64,000 nt of DNA from Mycolicibacterium tusciae JS617 (lineage in GTDB: Bacteria > Actinomycetota > Actinomycetes > Mycobacteriales > Mycobacteriaceae): contig NZ_KI912270.1 of assembly GCF_000243415.2 (NCBI RefSeq), positions 1,612,001 through 1,676,000 of the forward strand. The letters run 5' to 3'. The notes under the pieces are model-generated. The model was not told the DNA's origin. It worked only from the letters and a program-made list of their open reading frames with translations, and did no database searches. Positions 1 to 8,910 of the stretch are shown here, piece after piece (position 1 is the stretch's first letter; every line of letters starts with the position of its first letter). Made by a program: the position numbers and the translations under genes.

Positions 1-114
1 CACCGTGAGCGCCCGCAGGACCTGGATGGTCTCGACGCGTTGCTTGCCGAGCCGGCGCGCGTCGAGGACACCGGCCGTCTGCGCGAAGTCGGGATACGGC
101 AGGAACGTCTGCAT
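1..114 (-). CDS. MSMEG_6728-type / endonuclease V-like protein, N-terminal fragment
   Basis: Only the first 38 codons are inside the window; the gene continues past the left edge. Translation from the ATG at 114 begins MQTFLPYPDF and continues through LDARRLGKQRVE. I recognise this as the start of the small actinobacterial family related to T4 endonuclease V / pyrimidine-dimer DNA glycosylase (named MSMEG_6728 family in mycobacteria). In T4 endonuclease V the residues just after the start carry out glycosylase/AP-lyase chemistry, but the catalytic residues of this branch are not established, so a repair role is inferred. It follows the molybdopterin-domain gene on the same strand after 54 bp. 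No strong ribosome binding site is visible, and the start was chosen from the family's usual N-terminus. Confidence 0.6.
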   Translation of the reverse strand, partial: MQTFLPYPDFAQTAGVLDARRLGKQRVETIQVLRALTV

Positions 115-168
115 CGTGGTCGGATACCCGAAAATGGCCGACAGATCTCGGTGAGCCAGATCGAGAAA

Positions 169-1974
169 TCAGATCGGCATCCGGTACCCGAAGAACTCGT
201 GATCCTCGTTGTAACCACCCTGCCCCGCCCCGATGTGCTCGAACGACTCGACGAACTCGATCCCCTCGATCCACTTCACCTGCTTGAAGCCGAGTTCGAT
301 CTCGTTGCGCAATCGAAGTGGCGCACCGTGTGTTTCGTGTAGCGGCTGGTCGTTCATCTCGTAGGCCAGCAGCGCCATGGGGTCGCGCATGTGCTCGATG
401 CGGTGGCAGTCGTAGTAACGCCCCGTTCCGGGGTCGGCCCCATCGGCAAACGAGTAGAAGACGACCCATTTCGCCGTTGTCAGCGGGCGTACGAGAGCCA
501 TTACGTCCGACATCCGCGCACCGCCCCATTTGGCCACGCCCGACCAACCTTGGATGCAGTAATGCTGGGTGATCTGCTCGTACTTCGGCAGCGCCCGCAA
601 CTGCTCATAGGAGATGCTGACCGGGCTTTCGACAAGACCTTCGATGCGCAACGCGAAATCGGCCCAGTTCGACCGCTGCAGCTCTCGATACCGTTCGGAG
701 TCCGGTGGATGGCCATTGGGCCAGAAGTATGGCGAGATGTCGTCCTCCGAATACGTGGCTTTCGGATGTACCCATTCCATCAGTGCCTTCACCCATCCGA
801 CCATCCACCGGCCGGTTCGCTGAATGGCGGCGGGATATCGAATCGTCAACGGGGACGCGATCAGCCACAGCACGGCCAGGACCACCATGACGGTCAAATA
901 GATCGCCAGTGCCCAGTACGAATTGGTGTTGGTGCCCAACACGATGTGATTGAGATTCCCGACGACGCCGGTGACCAGAACCATCACGGTGTGCACGACG
1001 ATGAAGAAGACCATCCACAGCAGAATCGCGAAGTGGATGCTCCTGGCGACCTGTCGATTCAGCACCCCGCGGCCGAACCCGAATCTCGCCGCAATCGACG
1101 GTGCCTGCAGAAGGCCGGTGATGAACGCCAGTGGCGCGGCGACGAACACGGTGAGGAAGTATGCGATCATTTGCATACCGTTGTAGCTGGTGAAGCCCTC
1201 GTTCGGCGGCAGCTCCAGCGACGCATACTGCACCGCCGTCGACATCGCGTTGGGGATGACATCCCATGAGCCCGGGACGATGCGGCGCCACTGCCCCGTC
1301 GTGAACAACAGGACATAAAAGACGATGCCGTTGACGAGCCACAGCAGATCAAAGCTGAAGTGCCACCAGCGGGCAAGACCTATGGAATGACGGAAACCGG
1401 GTATTCCCAACCACTTCGGCAGGGCCACCGAATCGTCCTTCGCTGTCCAGACGTGCGCAGTGTCGCGGGTGTCCATCCGCTCGGCCGGCACCGGGTCGCG
1501 CATACGGAACCACTCTGTTCCCGGAGCGCAACCCGGATTGAGGTAGAGCCGTGGATGATCTGCAAGGATCTGCAGCCCCGCGCGGATGATGAACATCATG
1601 AACACGATGTTGAACAGGTGCTGCCACCGCAGCCAGGCCGGAAAGCCGGTATCGACCGCCGTCGCATAGCGTGCCGACGTGCCGGGGAACTGTGCGATGA
1701 ACTCCTGCATCCATTCGAACTGTCGCAAGTGCTGCGCCAGCGCGATAGTGACGACCATGGCGGCGAGCCCCAGCGGAACCAACCACAGCGTGGAATACCA
1801 GCGACGGCCGATTCGCACCGACGGCACCCTCGCCTGCTCCTGCGGAAGTCCTCCCGCCCATTCTTCGATGTTGATCGGCCCGGCTCGCTTGTCGCCCGAT
1901 TGTCGCTGGTCAACAAGCGATTGAAGCGAAGGCTCGGAGTCGGATTCGGGCGTGCGCGAGGGGTTGTCAGCCAC
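169..1974 (-). CDS. cytochrome b561-like membrane domain fused to a sulfite-oxidase-type molybdopterin domain
   Basis: A 601-residue protein starting at GTG 1974 behind an AGGAG. After about 60 polar residues come six hydrophobic segments (roughly 62-82, 119-138, 207-227, 268-290, 313-339, 354-375), with histidines suited to b-heme ligation (H119, H205, H314, H328). The C-terminal part (about 435-601) matches the oxidoreductase molybdopterin-binding fold of sulfite oxidase/YedY: Cys473 in HYCIQGWSG is the expected Mo ligand, and HGAPLRLRNEIELGFKQ is a typical family stretch. It resembles a one-chain version of the MsrP/MsrQ (YedY/YedZ) pair. No Tat or Sec signal precedes the protein. With six helices both ends should face the same side, so the catalytic domain may be cytoplasmic, unlike YedY. 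The substrate is unknown. Confidence 0.8.
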   Translation of the reverse strand: MADNPSRTPESDSEPSLQSLVDQRQSGDKRAGPINIEEWAGGLPQEQARVPSVRIGRRWYSTLWLVPLGLAAMVVTIALAQHLRQFEWMQEFIAQFPGTSARYATAVDTGFPAWLRWQHLFNIVFMMFIIRAGLQILADHPRLYLNPGCAPGTEWFRMRDPVPAERMDTRDTAHVWTAKDDSVALPKWLGIPGFRHSIGLARWWHFSFDLLWLVNGIVFYVLLFTTGQWRRIVPGSWDVIPNAMSTAVQYASLELPPNEGFTSYNGMQMIAYFLTVFVAAPLAFITGLLQAPSIAARFGFGRGVLNRQVARSIHFAILLWMVFFIVVHTVMVLVTGVVGNLNHIVLGTNTNSYWALAIYLTVMVVLAVLWLIASPLTIRYPAAIQRTGRWMVGWVKALMEWVHPKATYSEDDISPYFWPNGHPPDSERYRELQRSNWADFALRIEGLVESPVSISYEQLRALPKYEQITQHYCIQGWSGVAKWGGARMSDVMALVRPLTTAKWVVFYSFADGADPGTGRYYDCHRIEHMRDPMALLAYEMNDQPLHETHGAPLRLRNEIELGFKQVKWIEGIEFVESFEHIGAGQGGYNEDHEFFGYRMPI

Positions 1975-2063
1975 GGACTTGCTCTCCTAGGAGTGCGCGA
2001 TCGCGAAAGGCATTCGGTTCATGCAAGGTATCAAGCGGGCCGTCCCGGTAATGCCGAAAACAG

Positions 2064-3290
2064 TTAACGCGTGAGCACGGCGACGCATTCGACATGGTGC
2101 GTCAAGGGAAACGAGTCGAAGACGCGCAAGTCCTCGACCGCATATCCGTGTCCCCGGTAAAGCCCGATATCACGGGCGAATGAGGCTGCCTCGCAACCGA
2201 CATGAATCACCCGTGGCACCTCGGCGGCAGCCAGCAGGTCGATCACCTCGCGGCCCGCTCCCGATCTCGGCGGGTCAAGCACCGCGACGTTGGGCCGTTG
2301 TCGCTGCGCGGTCAGTGCCCTGCGTACGGAGTCGGTGACGACCGAAACCCAGCCGAGGTCGGCCAGCGCCTCGCGCGCCGACCGGGACGCCCCCCGCGAC
2401 GTGTCGACGGTGACAACCTTGCCGGTATCACCGACGGCCTGGGCCAGCACCGCCGCGAATATTCCGGCCCCGCCGTACAAATCCCAGGCTGTCATCCCGC
2501 TGCTCAGCTGGGCCCAGTCAGCGACCAAGTCGCTGTAGACCTGCGGAGCGTCGCGGTGCGACTGCCAGAACGCGGTCACCGGCACCCGCCACTCCCGCGG
2601 CCCGACCCGTTGCACCGCCTCGTACTGACCCTCGATCACGTGCGTGGTGATCTTTCGGCCTTCCCGAGGTCCGGACTGCACCACGTGCCGGTTGCCGTCG
2701 TCGTCGATCGCGACGTGCACGTGGGCGCCGTGCGGCCAGTGCCAGTCGTGGATGCCGTCGAGCATGCCGGGCGGCAACTGCGCGCAATTGAGATCGGTGA
2801 CCAGTTCGTCGCTGTGATAGCGATGGAATCCCGCTCGGCCCTGGGGCGAGGTGTCCAACCGCACCCGGCTGCGCCAGCCGGTCACCCCGCGGTCACCGAC
2901 CGGCTCGGCTGTCGCGTCGTCCTCGGCTCGCCAGTCATAGGAGCCCAACCGATTCAACTGGTTGGCGACCACCGCGCCCTTGATCCGCCGTACCGCCGCG
3001 GGCTCAGCGAAAGCCATATCGCAGCAGCCTGCGCCGTCCACACCCGCTATCGGGCAGATCGACTCGACGCGGTCCGGGGACGGTTCGATCACCTCCACTA
3101 CGTCGGCGTGCCAGTACGATCCCCGATCCGAGGCACCGTCTCTGATTCGGACCCGGACCGTCTCACCGGGCAACGCGTAGCGGACGAATACCACCCGGCC
3201 GTCATGGCGCGCGACACAGCTGCCGCCGTTCGCAGGCGGTCCCACGGTCAGGGTGAGTTCGGACGGCGAACGCGGCGACCCGTCGATCAT
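2064..3290 (-). CDS. TrmA/RlmD-type class I SAM-dependent RNA m5U methyltransferase
   Basis: A 408-residue orthologue of M. tuberculosis Rv2689c. Residues about 10-70 form a TRAM RNA-binding domain, followed by a cysteine-containing stretch (ICPIAGVDGAGCC) reminiscent of the Fe-S ligands of RumA. The C-terminal Rossmann domain has the SAM motif DLYGGAGIFAAVLA, the motif IV DPPRSGAGRE, and HVGCEAASFARD with the catalytic cysteine that attacks C6 of uracil. A conserved glutamate in the final THHVECVAVL is the expected general base. The family makes 5-methyluridine in tRNA or rRNA, and the exact target is not deducible here. It begins 10 bp after the KimA-like transporter stop, so the two are probably co-transcribed. 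Confidence 0.85.
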   Translation of the reverse strand: MIDGSPRSPSELTLTVGPPANGGSCVARHDGRVVFVRYALPGETVRVRIRDGASDRGSYWHADVVEVIEPSPDRVESICPIAGVDGAGCCDMAFAEPAAVRRIKGAVVANQLNRLGSYDWRAEDDATAEPVGDRGVTGWRSRVRLDTSPQGRAGFHRYHSDELVTDLNCAQLPPGMLDGIHDWHWPHGAHVHVAIDDDGNRHVVQSGPREGRKITTHVIEGQYEAVQRVGPREWRVPVTAFWQSHRDAPQVYSDLVADWAQLSSGMTAWDLYGGAGIFAAVLAQAVGDTGKVVTVDTSRGASRSAREALADLGWVSVVTDSVRRALTAQRQRPNVAVLDPPRSGAGREVIDLLAAAEVPRVIHVGCEAASFARDIGLYRGHGYAVEDLRVFDSFPLTHHVECVAVLTR

Positions 3291-3300
3291 TTGTCGGCGC

Positions 3301-5298
3301 TCAATCGAGAAAGCCTCTGCGTGCGTCGCCCGGCGCGGACTGTGGCTGCAGTGTCTTGAGGCGCTCCGACGAACTCAGTTGCCACGGAACCGATGTCACC
3401 ATCACGTTCGGCTCGAACAACAGGCGGCCTTTGAGCCGCAGCGCACTCTGATTGTGCAGCACCTGCTCCCACCAGTGACCGACTACATACTCGGGAATGA
3501 AGACGGTCACCACGGTGCGCGGCGACTCCTTGCTGACCCGCTTGACGTACTCGAGCACCGGGCGAGTGATTTCTCGGTACGGCGAGGCGATCACCTTCAG
3601 CGGTACGCTGATGTCGCTGTCCTCCCACTTGTGGACCAGGGCACGGGTCTCGCCGTCATCGACGCTGACGGAGATCGCCTCGAGTACGTCGGGACGGGTT
3701 GCCCTGGCGTAGGCCAGCGCTCGCATCGTCGGCAGGTGCAGCTTGGACACCAGCACGATCGCGTGGTTTCGGCTCGGCAGCACCATGCTGTCAGCCTCCG
3801 CGGCCGCCTGCTCTTCGAGTTCGCGCGCCACGGTGTCGTAGTGCTTCTGTATGGATTTCATGATGCCGAACAGACCCGCCATAGCCAGGATCGCGATCCA
3901 GGCGCCAGAAAGGAATTTCGTCACCACCACTATGATCAAAACTGTTCCCGTGCAAAGACACCCGATGGTGTTGATCACCCGAGACCGCTTCATCTTCGAA
4001 CGCACGACAGGCTCGGTCTCGGTGCGCAACAGGCGGGTCCAGTGCCGCACCATGCCGATCTGGCTCAGCGTGAACGACACAAAGACCCCGACGATGTAGA
4101 GCTGGATCAGCGCCGTCACCTCGGCCTGGAAGGCCACGACAAACGCGACAGCGGCCAACGCCAGAAACAGAATGCCGTTGGAGAACGCCAACCGGTCGCC
4201 GCGAGTATGCAACTGCCGCGGTAGGTAACGGTCCTGGGCGAGGATCGACGCCAGTACGGGGAATCCGTTGAAGGCGGTGTTGGCGGCCAACACCAGGATC
4301 AACGCCGTGACGCCGGCGATCAGATAGAGCCCGATCGGGAAGTCGTGGAAGACCGCGTCGGCAAGCTGGGCGATGAGCGTCTTTTGGTGATAGTCGGCCG
4401 GGGCGCCCACCAATTGCGTTTGTGGATGCTCGACGATCTGCACGCCGGTTTCCTTGGCCAGCATGATGATTCCCATGAACAGCGTGACGGCGATGCCACC
4501 CAGCAGAGCCAGCGTCGTCGCGGCGTTGCGCGACTTCGGTTTGCGGAACGCCGGGACACCGTTGCTGATGGCCTCGACCCCGGTCAACGCCGCACTGCCC
4601 GACGAGAAAGCCCGCGCGACAAGGAATACCAGGGCGAAACCGAGGATTTCGCCGTGGTCGGGGTGCATCTCGAAATCGGCCGACTCGGCCTTCAGCGGTG
4701 TGTCGAGCGCGTAGATCTGGAAGAACCCCCAGCCGAGCATGATGAAGATGCCAACCATGAACGCATAGGTGGGAATCGCGAATGCGGTGCCCGACTCGCG
4801 GATGCCGCGCAGGTTGATCGACGCCAGTAGGAGGATCGCCACGACGGCGAACAACACCTTGTGCTGGTTGATGAACGGCACCGCCGACCCGATGTTGGAC
4901 ATCGCCGAGGACATCGACACCGCGACCGTCAGCACATAGTCGACCAGCAGCGCACTGGCCACCGTCAGCCCCGCGGTCGGACCGAGGTTGGTGGTGACCA
5001 CTTCGTAGTCGCCGCCGCCGGACGGGTACGCATGCACGTTCTGCCGATAACTGGCGATCACAACGAGCATGACCCCCGCCACGGCCAGTCCGATCCACGG
5101 TGTCATCGAATAGGCGGTCAGGCCCGCCACCGACAGCACCAGGAAGATCTCCTCGGGCGCGTACGCCACTGAGGACAGCGCGTCGGAGGCGAACACCGGA
5201 AGGGCGATCCGCTTGGGCAGCAGGGTGTGCGACAGCTTGTCGCTGCGGAACGGCCTACCCAGAACCAACCGCCGCGTGACGGTCGAAAGCTTTGACAC
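3301..5298 (-). CDS. APC-superfamily permease, KimA-like potassium importer with C-terminal cytoplasmic domain
   Basis: A 665-residue orthologue of Rv2690c. About twelve membrane segments are followed by a roughly 170-residue soluble universal-stress-like domain ending in HNQSALRLKGRLLFEP. Several stretches match what I know of Bacillus KimA: SDALSSVAYAPEEI in TM1 (Asp39 and Tyr46 correspond to K+-binding residues of KimA), AYPSGGGDYEV, and SSGSAALTGVEAISN. KimA is a proton-coupled K+ importer inhibited by c-di-AMP, and that role is inferred here. The divergent neighbours are two RCK-domain proteins, which fits potassium homeostasis. I chose GTG 5298 (VSKLSTVTRRL); an upstream TTG at 5307 is possible. 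The gene is followed after 10 bp by the RNA methyltransferase. Confidence 0.8.
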   Translation of the reverse strand: MSKLSTVTRRLVLGRPFRSDKLSHTLLPKRIALPVFASDALSSVAYAPEEIFLVLSVAGLTAYSMTPWIGLAVAGVMLVVIASYRQNVHAYPSGGGDYEVVTTNLGPTAGLTVASALLVDYVLTVAVSMSSAMSNIGSAVPFINQHKVLFAVVAILLLASINLRGIRESGTAFAIPTYAFMVGIFIMLGWGFFQIYALDTPLKAESADFEMHPDHGEILGFALVFLVARAFSSGSAALTGVEAISNGVPAFRKPKSRNAATTLALLGGIAVTLFMGIIMLAKETGVQIVEHPQTQLVGAPADYHQKTLIAQLADAVFHDFPIGLYLIAGVTALILVLAANTAFNGFPVLASILAQDRYLPRQLHTRGDRLAFSNGILFLALAAVAFVVAFQAEVTALIQLYIVGVFVSFTLSQIGMVRHWTRLLRTETEPVVRSKMKRSRVINTIGCLCTGTVLIIVVVTKFLSGAWIAILAMAGLFGIMKSIQKHYDTVARELEEQAAAEADSMVLPSRNHAIVLVSKLHLPTMRALAYARATRPDVLEAISVSVDDGETRALVHKWEDSDISVPLKVIASPYREITRPVLEYVKRVSKESPRTVVTVFIPEYVVGHWWEQVLHNQSALRLKGRLLFEPNVMVTSVPWQLSSSERLKTLQPQSAPGDARRGFLD

Positions 5299-5375
5299 GA
5301 GTGCCAAGGGTAAGCGCAGCGGAGAATGGTTGTAGCGTTCTCCATTGCGCGGGTTCGACCGGAAGGGACCAACGG

Positions 5376-6050
5376 GTGCGAGTAGTGGTGATGGGATGCG
5401 GTCGCGTCGGCGCGTCGCTGTCGGACAGTCTGGCCCGGATCGGCCATGACGTTGCGGTCATCGACCGGGACAGCACCGCATTTCACCGTCTGTCCCCGGA
5501 CTTTCCGGGCGAGCGGGTCCTGGGCATGGGTTTCGACCGCGACGTGCTGCTGCGGGCAGGTATCGAGGACGCAGGCGCCTTCGCCGCCGTGTCGTCGGGT
5601 GATAACTCGAATATCATCTCGGCGCGCGTGGCTCGCGAGACGTTCAGCGTCGAGCGTGTGGTGGCTCGTATCTACGACGCCAAACGCGCCGCGGTCTACG
5701 AACGGCTCGGCATCCCCACGGTGGCCACCGTGCCGTGGACGACCGACCGCCTGCTCAATGTGCTGACCCGTGAAACCGAGACCGCCAAGTGGCGCGACCC
5801 GACGGGCAACGTCGGCGTGACCGAGCTGGCGCTGCATGAGCAATGGGTGGGCCGTCGCCTGACCGCCCTGGAAAGCGCTACCGGTGGCCGCGTGGCGTTC
5901 CTGATCCGCTTCGGCGAGGGGCTGCTGCCCGAAGCCAAGACGGTCGTCCAGGCGGGCGATCAGGTGTTCATGGCCGCCATCGCCGGGCACATCGCCGAAG
6001 CGCTGGCCATCGCGGCGCTGCCGCCCAGCGAGGACGTCGACGCGCGATGA
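5376..6050 (+). CDS. ceoB: Trk system potassium regulatory protein, RCK domain (CeoB)
   Basis: A 224-residue orthologue of Rv2691. The N-terminal RCK_N Rossmann domain opens with VVMGCGRVGASLSDSLARIG, a GxGxxG nucleotide site, and the acidic residue ending the second strand (VIDRD) binds the adenosine ribose. The C-terminal RCK_C domain includes the WVGRRLTALE region. Such proteins sense NAD(H)/ATP and gate or activate K+ transport. The start is GTG 5376, preceded by GGAAGGGA. Longer in-frame starts exist upstream but would add an unrelated leader overlapping the divergent promoter. The stop overlaps the start of ceoC (ATGA), indicating translational coupling. No TrkH/TrkG pore gene is nearby. 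Confidence 0.88.
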   Translation: MRVVVMGCGRVGASLSDSLARIGHDVAVIDRDSTAFHRLSPDFPGERVLGMGFDRDVLLRAGIEDAGAFAAVSSGDNSNIISARVARETFSVERVVARIYDAKRAAVYERLGIPTVATVPWTTDRLLNVLTRETETAKWRDPTGNVGVTELALHEQWVGRRLTALESATGGRVAFLIRFGEGLLPEAKTVVQAGDQVFMAAIAGHIAEALAIAALPPSEDVDAR

Positions 6051-6712
6051 GGGTCGCCATCGCCGGAGCAGGCGCGGTCGGCCGTTCCATCGCCCGCGAG
6101 CTGGTCGACAGCCACGAGGTCACGCTGCTCGAGCGCAACCCGGCCCACATCGACGTCGACGCAATTCCCGCGGCTCAATGGCGCCTCGGCGACGCGTGCG
6201 AGCTGACCGTGATGGAGTCGGTGAACCTCCACGAGTTCGACGTCGTGATCGCCGCGACCGGCGACGACAAGGTCAACGTGGTGGTCAGCCTGCTGGCCAA
6301 GACCGAGTTCGCCGTGCCGCGCGTGGTGGCGCGCGTCAACGACCCACGCAATGAGTGGCTGTTCGACGAGAACTGGGGCGTCGACGTGGCGGTGTCCACG
6401 CCGCGCATGCTGGCGTCACTCGTCGAGGAAGCCGTCGCAGTCGGCGATCTGGTGCGGCTGATGGAGTTCCGCAAGGGCCAGGCGAATCTGGTGGAGATCA
6501 CGCTGCCCGACGACACGCCGTGGGGCGGTAAGCCCGTCAAGCGCCTCGAACTGCCACGCGACGCCACGCTGGTGACGATTCTTCGTGGTCCGCGGGTGAT
6601 CGTGCCCGAAGGCGACGAACCACTCGAGGGCGGCGACGAGCTTCTGTTCGTCGCGATCACCGAGGTCGAGGAACGACTGCAGGAGTTACTGCTCAATCCC
6701 GAGGCGCGCTGA
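6047..6712 (+). CDS. ceoC: Trk system potassium regulatory protein, RCK domain (CeoC)
   Basis: A 221-residue orthologue of Rv2692 with the same two-domain plan as CeoB: VAIAGAGAVGRSIAREL at residues 2-18 is the dinucleotide-binding loop, ERN follows the second strand, and a C-terminal RCK_C domain covers about 135-221. The start ATG overlaps the ceoB stop by one ATGA, so the pair is co-translated and very likely works as one regulatory assembly. The 3' end overlaps the convergent MFS gene by 20 bp. In M. tuberculosis this pair is tied to potassium uptake, and here the divergently transcribed KimA-like transporter is the natural client. Confidence 0.88.
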   Translation: MRVAIAGAGAVGRSIARELVDSHEVTLLERNPAHIDVDAIPAAQWRLGDACELTVMESVNLHEFDVVIAATGDDKVNVVVSLLAKTEFAVPRVVARVNDPRNEWLFDENWGVDVAVSTPRMLASLVEEAVAVGDLVRLMEFRKGQANLVEITLPDDTPWGGKPVKRLELPRDATLVTILRGPRVIVPEGDEPLEGGDELLFVAITEVEERLQELLLNPEAR

Positions 6713-8207
6713 CACCGGAGCGCCAGGCCGGCGGCGGGGTCGTCCTGTCGTGACACGGTGCCGCCGCCTCGGGCGAGACGCGCTCGACGTGGCACTCATC
6801 GTTGCGGATGCCCACCGCCGAGGTCAGCCCGGCGAGTGCGAAGAGCCCCGCCGTCACCAGCATGCCCTGCCGGAACCCCGCGAAATCGACTGCGCTGATG
6901 CCGTTCCCGTCGCTTCGCTCGCCCAGGGAGATAATCACACCGGTGAACGCGATTGCGATCAGACCCGAGATCCGCGATAGCGCATTGTTGATCGCCGACC
7001 CGATACCGCTCTGCGCAGGATCGACGGCAGCCAGAATCGCCGCGGTGAGCGGCGAAACGGTGATCGTCAGCCCGAGGCCGAAGACCACGAGTCCGGGCAG
7101 CATCTGCGTCCAGAAATCGAACGGTTCTGTCGCTCCGGCCATCAGCAGATAGCCGATCGCCGCGACCAGCGGCCCGACCGCCATGAAGATTCGCGGACCG
7201 TGAACGCCTGCCAGCGTGCCGAACCGCCGGGCCAGCAAGAACGACAGCACCGGGACCGGCAGGGTGGCCAGACCCGCCGCCGTGGCCGTCAGGCCGGCGG
7301 TCTCCTGAAGGAACAGCCCCAATACGAGCATGCCGAGTGACACCCCCGCGTAGAGAAAGATCGTGGCCAAGTTCCCGACGGCGAAGTTGCGAGCGGTGAA
7401 GATGTGCAGCGGCATCATCGGCTCGGGGGTTCGCCACTCCCACAACGGGAAAGCGATCAGACATGCAATACCGGTCGCGAGAGCGACGACCACCGCGGGA
7501 TGCGAGAAGCCCAGCCGCTGCCCCTCGATCAGGGCGTACACCGCACCGGTCAGACCGACGGCGTTCAGCGCCGCCCCGACGAAATCGACGCGCGTCGACC
7601 GATTCGCGGCGGCGAACTCCCCCGCAGGCGGCTTGGTCGTGAGATAGAGCGTGATCACCAGCGGCACGATGTTGACGCCGAAAATCCACCGCCAGTTCAG
7701 CGCGTCGACCAACGCTCCGCCGAGCAGCGGACCGACGACGAAAGCTGTTCCGGTCCAAGCGGTCCAGGTTCCGATCGCGCGGGCCTGGGCGGCCCCGGAG
7801 AAGCGGGCGTTGATCATCGCGAGCGAACTGGGCACCAAGAAGGCCGCGCCGACGCCCTGCAGGCAGCGCGCGGCGACCAGGACCCAGCCGGTGGGCGCCA
7901 CAGCACACAGCACCGAGGACACCGCGAAAAGCGCGAGGCCCGTCCGCAGCACCGTGAGCCGGCCGAATTGGTCGGAGATAGCGCCCGCAACGAGAATCAG
8001 CGCGCCGAGGCCGAGTAGATATCCGTCGACCACCCATTGCTGCAGCGCCAGGCCGCCTCCGAAATCACGTCCGATGGCGGGCAATGCCAGGTTGACCACC
8101 GAACCATCGAGGAACGCCACGAACGATGCCAGTACGGCGACCGCGACGAGCGGTTTGTCGGTGTCGTCGGCGGGGCGCGGAATTCGTTCGCCGGGCTCAG
8201 TGGGCAT
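6693..8207 (-). CDS. MFS drug-type exporter, DHA2 (EmrB/QacA) family
   Basis: A 504-residue protein with about 14 hydrophobic segments, the number typical of DHA2 drug:proton antiporters. WVVDGYLLGLGALIL and the following SDQFGRLTVLRTG form motif A between TM2 and TM3, and GTWTAWTGTAFVVGPLLGG is motif C of antiporters. A polar tail of about 35 residues ends the protein. The ATG at 8207 overlaps the end of the DUF3159 gene by 11 bp, so it looks like the last gene of an OB-fold/DUF3159/MFS operon. Its 3' end overlaps ceoC convergently by 20 bp. It is an insertion relative to M. tuberculosis, where the DUF3159 gene faces ceoC directly. The substrate is unknown. Confidence 0.82.
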   Translation of the reverse strand: MPTEPGERIPRPADDTDKPLVAVAVLASFVAFLDGSVVNLALPAIGRDFGGGLALQQWVVDGYLLGLGALILVAGAISDQFGRLTVLRTGLALFAVSSVLCAVAPTGWVLVAARCLQGVGAAFLVPSSLAMINARFSGAAQARAIGTWTAWTGTAFVVGPLLGGALVDALNWRWIFGVNIVPLVITLYLTTKPPAGEFAAANRSTRVDFVGAALNAVGLTGAVYALIEGQRLGFSHPAVVVALATGIACLIAFPLWEWRTPEPMMPLHIFTARNFAVGNLATIFLYAGVSLGMLVLGLFLQETAGLTATAAGLATLPVPVLSFLLARRFGTLAGVHGPRIFMAVGPLVAAIGYLLMAGATEPFDFWTQMLPGLVVFGLGLTITVSPLTAAILAAVDPAQSGIGSAINNALSRISGLIAIAFTGVIISLGERSDGNGISAVDFAGFRQGMLVTAGLFALAGLTSAVGIRNDECHVERVSPEAAAPCHDRTTPPPAWRSGVSAPRD

Positions 8208-8910
8208 CCGGCTGCGTCACGCCCGGATGCTCGCTGTGTGCGTCTCCCGTGAGGGCTTCGGGGGCTTCGGCGCTGTGCTGCGCGTGGATGGCGCGTTGTG
8301 CTGCCCGAATGGCCAGGTAGGTCACCAGCGCCGCCACCGCCGTCAACGGCCAGCCCATCGAGATGCGGGCGACGCCCAGCCAGCCTGTCTGATCGGCGTC
8401 GTAGAGGTGGTGCTGCACGACGAAGCGGGAGGCGAAGACGAGCACCCACACCATCGTCGCGATGTCGAAAGCCAGCACGGCCTTGCGTACTGTTCGCCAG
8501 TCACGGCCATGGTCGTTGACCCAGCCCCAGACGTACCCGACGACAGGACGGCGGATCACCACCGACAGTGTGAATACGGACGCCCACACCAATGACGACC
8601 AAATGCCAAGCAGGAAATAGCCTTTGGACTCGCCCATGAAGTACGCGATCCCGGCGCAGATTCCGACGCCGATGAAGCCGGAGATTGCAGGCTGAGTGGA
8701 CTCCCGACGGATCAGCCGCCACACGAGGATGACGGCGGCCACGCCGAGAGCCGCAGCGATGGCCGTAGTGAGCCCGAAGAATTGCGAGACCGGGACGAAT
8801 GCCACCACCGGTAGCGATGAATAGATGAGGCCGCTGATGCCGCCCATTTGCTCGAGGACGGCGTGTGCCTTGCTGGAACGCTCCCCCGGGTCGGTGCCGG
8901 GGTCACTCAC
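8197..8910 (-). CDS. DUF3159 integral membrane protein (Rv2693c-like)
   Basis: A 237-residue protein with a short polar N-terminus (SDPGTDPGERSS) and about six hydrophobic segments. GGISGLIYSSLPVVAFVPV is the first helix, and FMGESKGYFLLGIWSSLVW is characteristic of this actinobacterial family. The tail carries QDWRTVRK-like polar loops and a charged end. The start is GTG 8910, which overlaps the TGA of the upstream OB-fold gene (GTGA), a coupling seen repeatedly in this window. The function is unknown. Its constant company with an OB-fold protein and with trk/ceo genes suggests a housekeeping membrane role, but the sequence does not say which. Confidence 0.8.
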   Translation of the reverse strand: MSDPGTDPGERSSKAHAVLEQMGGISGLIYSSLPVVAFVPVSQFFGLTTAIAAALGVAAVILVWRLIRRESTQPAISGFIGVGICAGIAYFMGESKGYFLLGIWSSLVWASVFTLSVVIRRPVVGYVWGWVNDHGRDWRTVRKAVLAFDIATMVWVLVFASRFVVQHHLYDADQTGWLGVARISMGWPLTAVAALVTYLAIRAAQRAIHAQHSAEAPEALTGDAHSEHPGVTQPDAH

